A stretch of 5,382 nt of DNA from CALBPI01 sp039814545 (lineage in GTDB: Bacteria; Pseudomonadota; Gammaproteobacteria; Steroidobacterales; Woeseiaceae): the NCBI GenBank assembly GCA_039814545.1, contig JBCCBB010000127.1, forward strand, positions 1 through 5,382. The letters run 5' to 3'. Under the pieces are notes generated by a model. It was not told the origin of the DNA. It made no database searches and saw only the letters and a list, made by a program, of their open reading frames with translations. The translations under genes were made by a program, and so were the position numbers. Shown here one piece after another: positions 4,499-5,382 of the stretch (position 1 is the stretch's first letter; each line of letters opens with the position of its first letter).

Positions 4499-5329
4499 CT
4501 AGTGCATTTCCTCACCGCCTGACACGTTGAGCGCTTCGCCCGTGATGTACTGGGCGGCGTCGCTCGCGAGCCAGGCCACGGCATTGGCCGTGTCATCCGT
4601 CAGGCCCGGGCGTCCCAGCGGGATGCGTGCGGCGAGTGCTGCGCGGTAGTCCTCGACCGATACGCCGCGAAACTTGGCAAAGTACTCGTTCTGTTTGGCG
4701 CCCAGACCCGTTGTGACGTGGTTGGGGCACACGGCGTTCACGGTGATGCCGTGGCCGCCCAGGTCGATGGCGCAGGTGCGCGTCAGGCCGATCATGCCGT
4801 GCTTGCTCGCGCAGTAGGGCGCCATGTGCGGAAAACCTGACTTAGCGGCCTGGCTTGCGATGTTGATGATGCGCCCGCCGTCACCTTGTTTGACCATTTG
4901 CGCCGCTGCGGCTTGGCTGCCGTAGAACGCGCCCGTCAGGTTGACGTCGATGACGAGGTCCCAGTCTTCGGGCTTGAGCTCGAGCAGCGGCTTCATGACG
5001 AAGCCGACGCCTGCGTTGTTGACCATGATGTCGAGTCGGCCGAGCTCTGAGACTGTGGCGTCCACGAGCGCCTGCACCGCTGCCGGGTCGCGCACGTCGC
5101 AGGGACGAACGAGCACGCGCGTGCCATGTTCGCGCAGGGCCTCGGCGGTGGTTTCCATTTCATCGGTGTTGCCGATGTCGCCGTCGTCGAGCAGCTCGGC
5201 ATTACGGCCGAGGTCGGTGACAACCACGTGTGCGCCGTCGGCCGCGAGCTTGTGCAGGATGCCCTGGCCCAGTCCGCCTGGACGGCCGCTGCCCGTACAA
5301 ATGGCAACTTTGCCTGCGAGCGGCTTCAT
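4499..5329 (-). CDS. Short-chain dehydrogenase/reductase (classical SDR), NAD-type
   Basis: The 276-residue product is a complete classical SDR. It shows the dinucleotide loop TGSGRPGGLGQGI (12-24), D39 at the end of the second strand (VVVTDL), which favours NAD over NADP, CDV (77-79), NNAG (104-107), and a full catalytic tetrad N130, S159, Y172 and K176 (YCASK). The C-terminus ITGEALNVSGG (262-272) is typical. SDRs of this kind oxidise an alcohol or reduce a ketone; the substrate cannot be told. Two features are unusual. The segment after D39 is longer than normal (GRNAELLDDGDIGNTDEMETT, about 41-61). The usual PG after the sixth strand is PN (CPNHVTTGLG, 201-210). GGGGG on the coding strand (5336-5340) is a ribosome binding site six bases before the ATG. 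The start overlaps the stop of the upstream minus-strand gene. Confidence 0.93.
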   Translation of the reverse strand: MKPLAGKVAICTGSGRPGGLGQGILHKLAADGAHVVVTDLGRNAELLDDGDIGNTDEMETTAEALREHGTRVLVRPCDVRDPAAVQALVDATVSELGRLDIMVNNAGVGFVMKPLLELKPEDWDLVIDVNLTGAFYGSQAAAAQMVKQGDGGRIINIASQAAKSGFPHMAPYCASKHGMIGLTRTCAIDLGGHGITVNAVCPNHVTTGLGAKQNEYFAKFRGVSVEDYRAALAARIPLGRPGLTDDTANAVAWLASDAAQYITGEALNVSGGEEMH

Positions 5330-5382
5330 GCGCCGCCCCCGTCGAGCAGGTCGCAGACAATGAACTGCGGGTCTTTGGCAAA
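5326..5382 (-). CDS. C-terminal end of the gene upstream of the SDR (partial)
   Basis: Reading the minus strand from the window edge, one frame gives FAKDPQFIVCDLLDGGGA and stops at TGA (5328-5326), overlapping the SDR ATG as ATGA. The residue pattern is protein-like and the overlap is the normal arrangement for co-translated operon genes. Only 18 codons are present, too few to name a family. It is probably another gene of the same metabolic operon as the SDR. Confidence 0.6.
   Translation of the reverse strand, partial: FAKDPQFIVCDLLDGGGA

Noticed and set aside
3892..4596. Minus-strand open frame of 234 codons spanning the palindromic repeat
   Set aside because: It crosses the repeat and overlaps both the four-helix protein and the SDR gene, and its translation is rich in Arg, Gln and Pro with no domain.

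Overview
This is a GC-rich chromosomal window, mostly small protein genes packed head to tail. The organism is probably a proteobacterium, most likely a gammaproteobacterium. The reasons are a TonB-type C-terminal domain on a lipoprotein, frequent GTG starts, stop/start overlaps of the GTGA, TGATG and ATGA kind, and strong GC bias at third codon positions. That placement is an inference; no rRNA or marker gene is present to fix it. I see no tRNA, rRNA, CRISPR array, integrase or transposase.

Layout. Bases 1-53 are probably the tail of an upstream plus-strand gene, followed by a small hairpin (95-111). From 132 to 1549 four plus-strand genes follow closely: a lipoprotein with a TonB C-terminal-like domain, then three small inner-membrane proteins of 2, 4 and 3 predicted helices. 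After a 100-base gap with a perfect 16-base palindrome (1606-1621) comes a small exported protein (1650-2030). It is followed by an AAC(6')-like GNAT acetyltransferase (2052-2585) whose stop codon overlaps the start of a two-helix membrane protein (2585-2875). A 155-base gap (2876-3030) holds two small hairpins and a candidate sigma70 promoter. Then come a SpoIIAA-like (STAS-like) cytoplasmic protein (3031-3414), a soluble protein resembling DUF2867 families (3434-3970), and a four-helix membrane protein overlapping its stop codon (3970-4389).

The plus-strand run ends at a 91-base palindromic repeat (4399-4489) that nearly fills the gap between convergent genes. On the minus strand lie a complete short-chain dehydrogenase/reductase (4499-5329) and, overlapping its start by ATGA, the last 18 codons of an upstream gene that runs off the window. 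Those two form the end of a separate minus-strand operon.

How the genes work together is mostly unknown. Only the TonB-like, GNAT, SpoIIAA-like and SDR genes have recognisable folds, and none gives a pathway. Apart from the palindromic repeat, the most notable features are the number of uncharacterised small membrane proteins and the stop/start overlaps that tie several of them to a soluble or secreted partner. I do not see a convincing new multi-gene system here.
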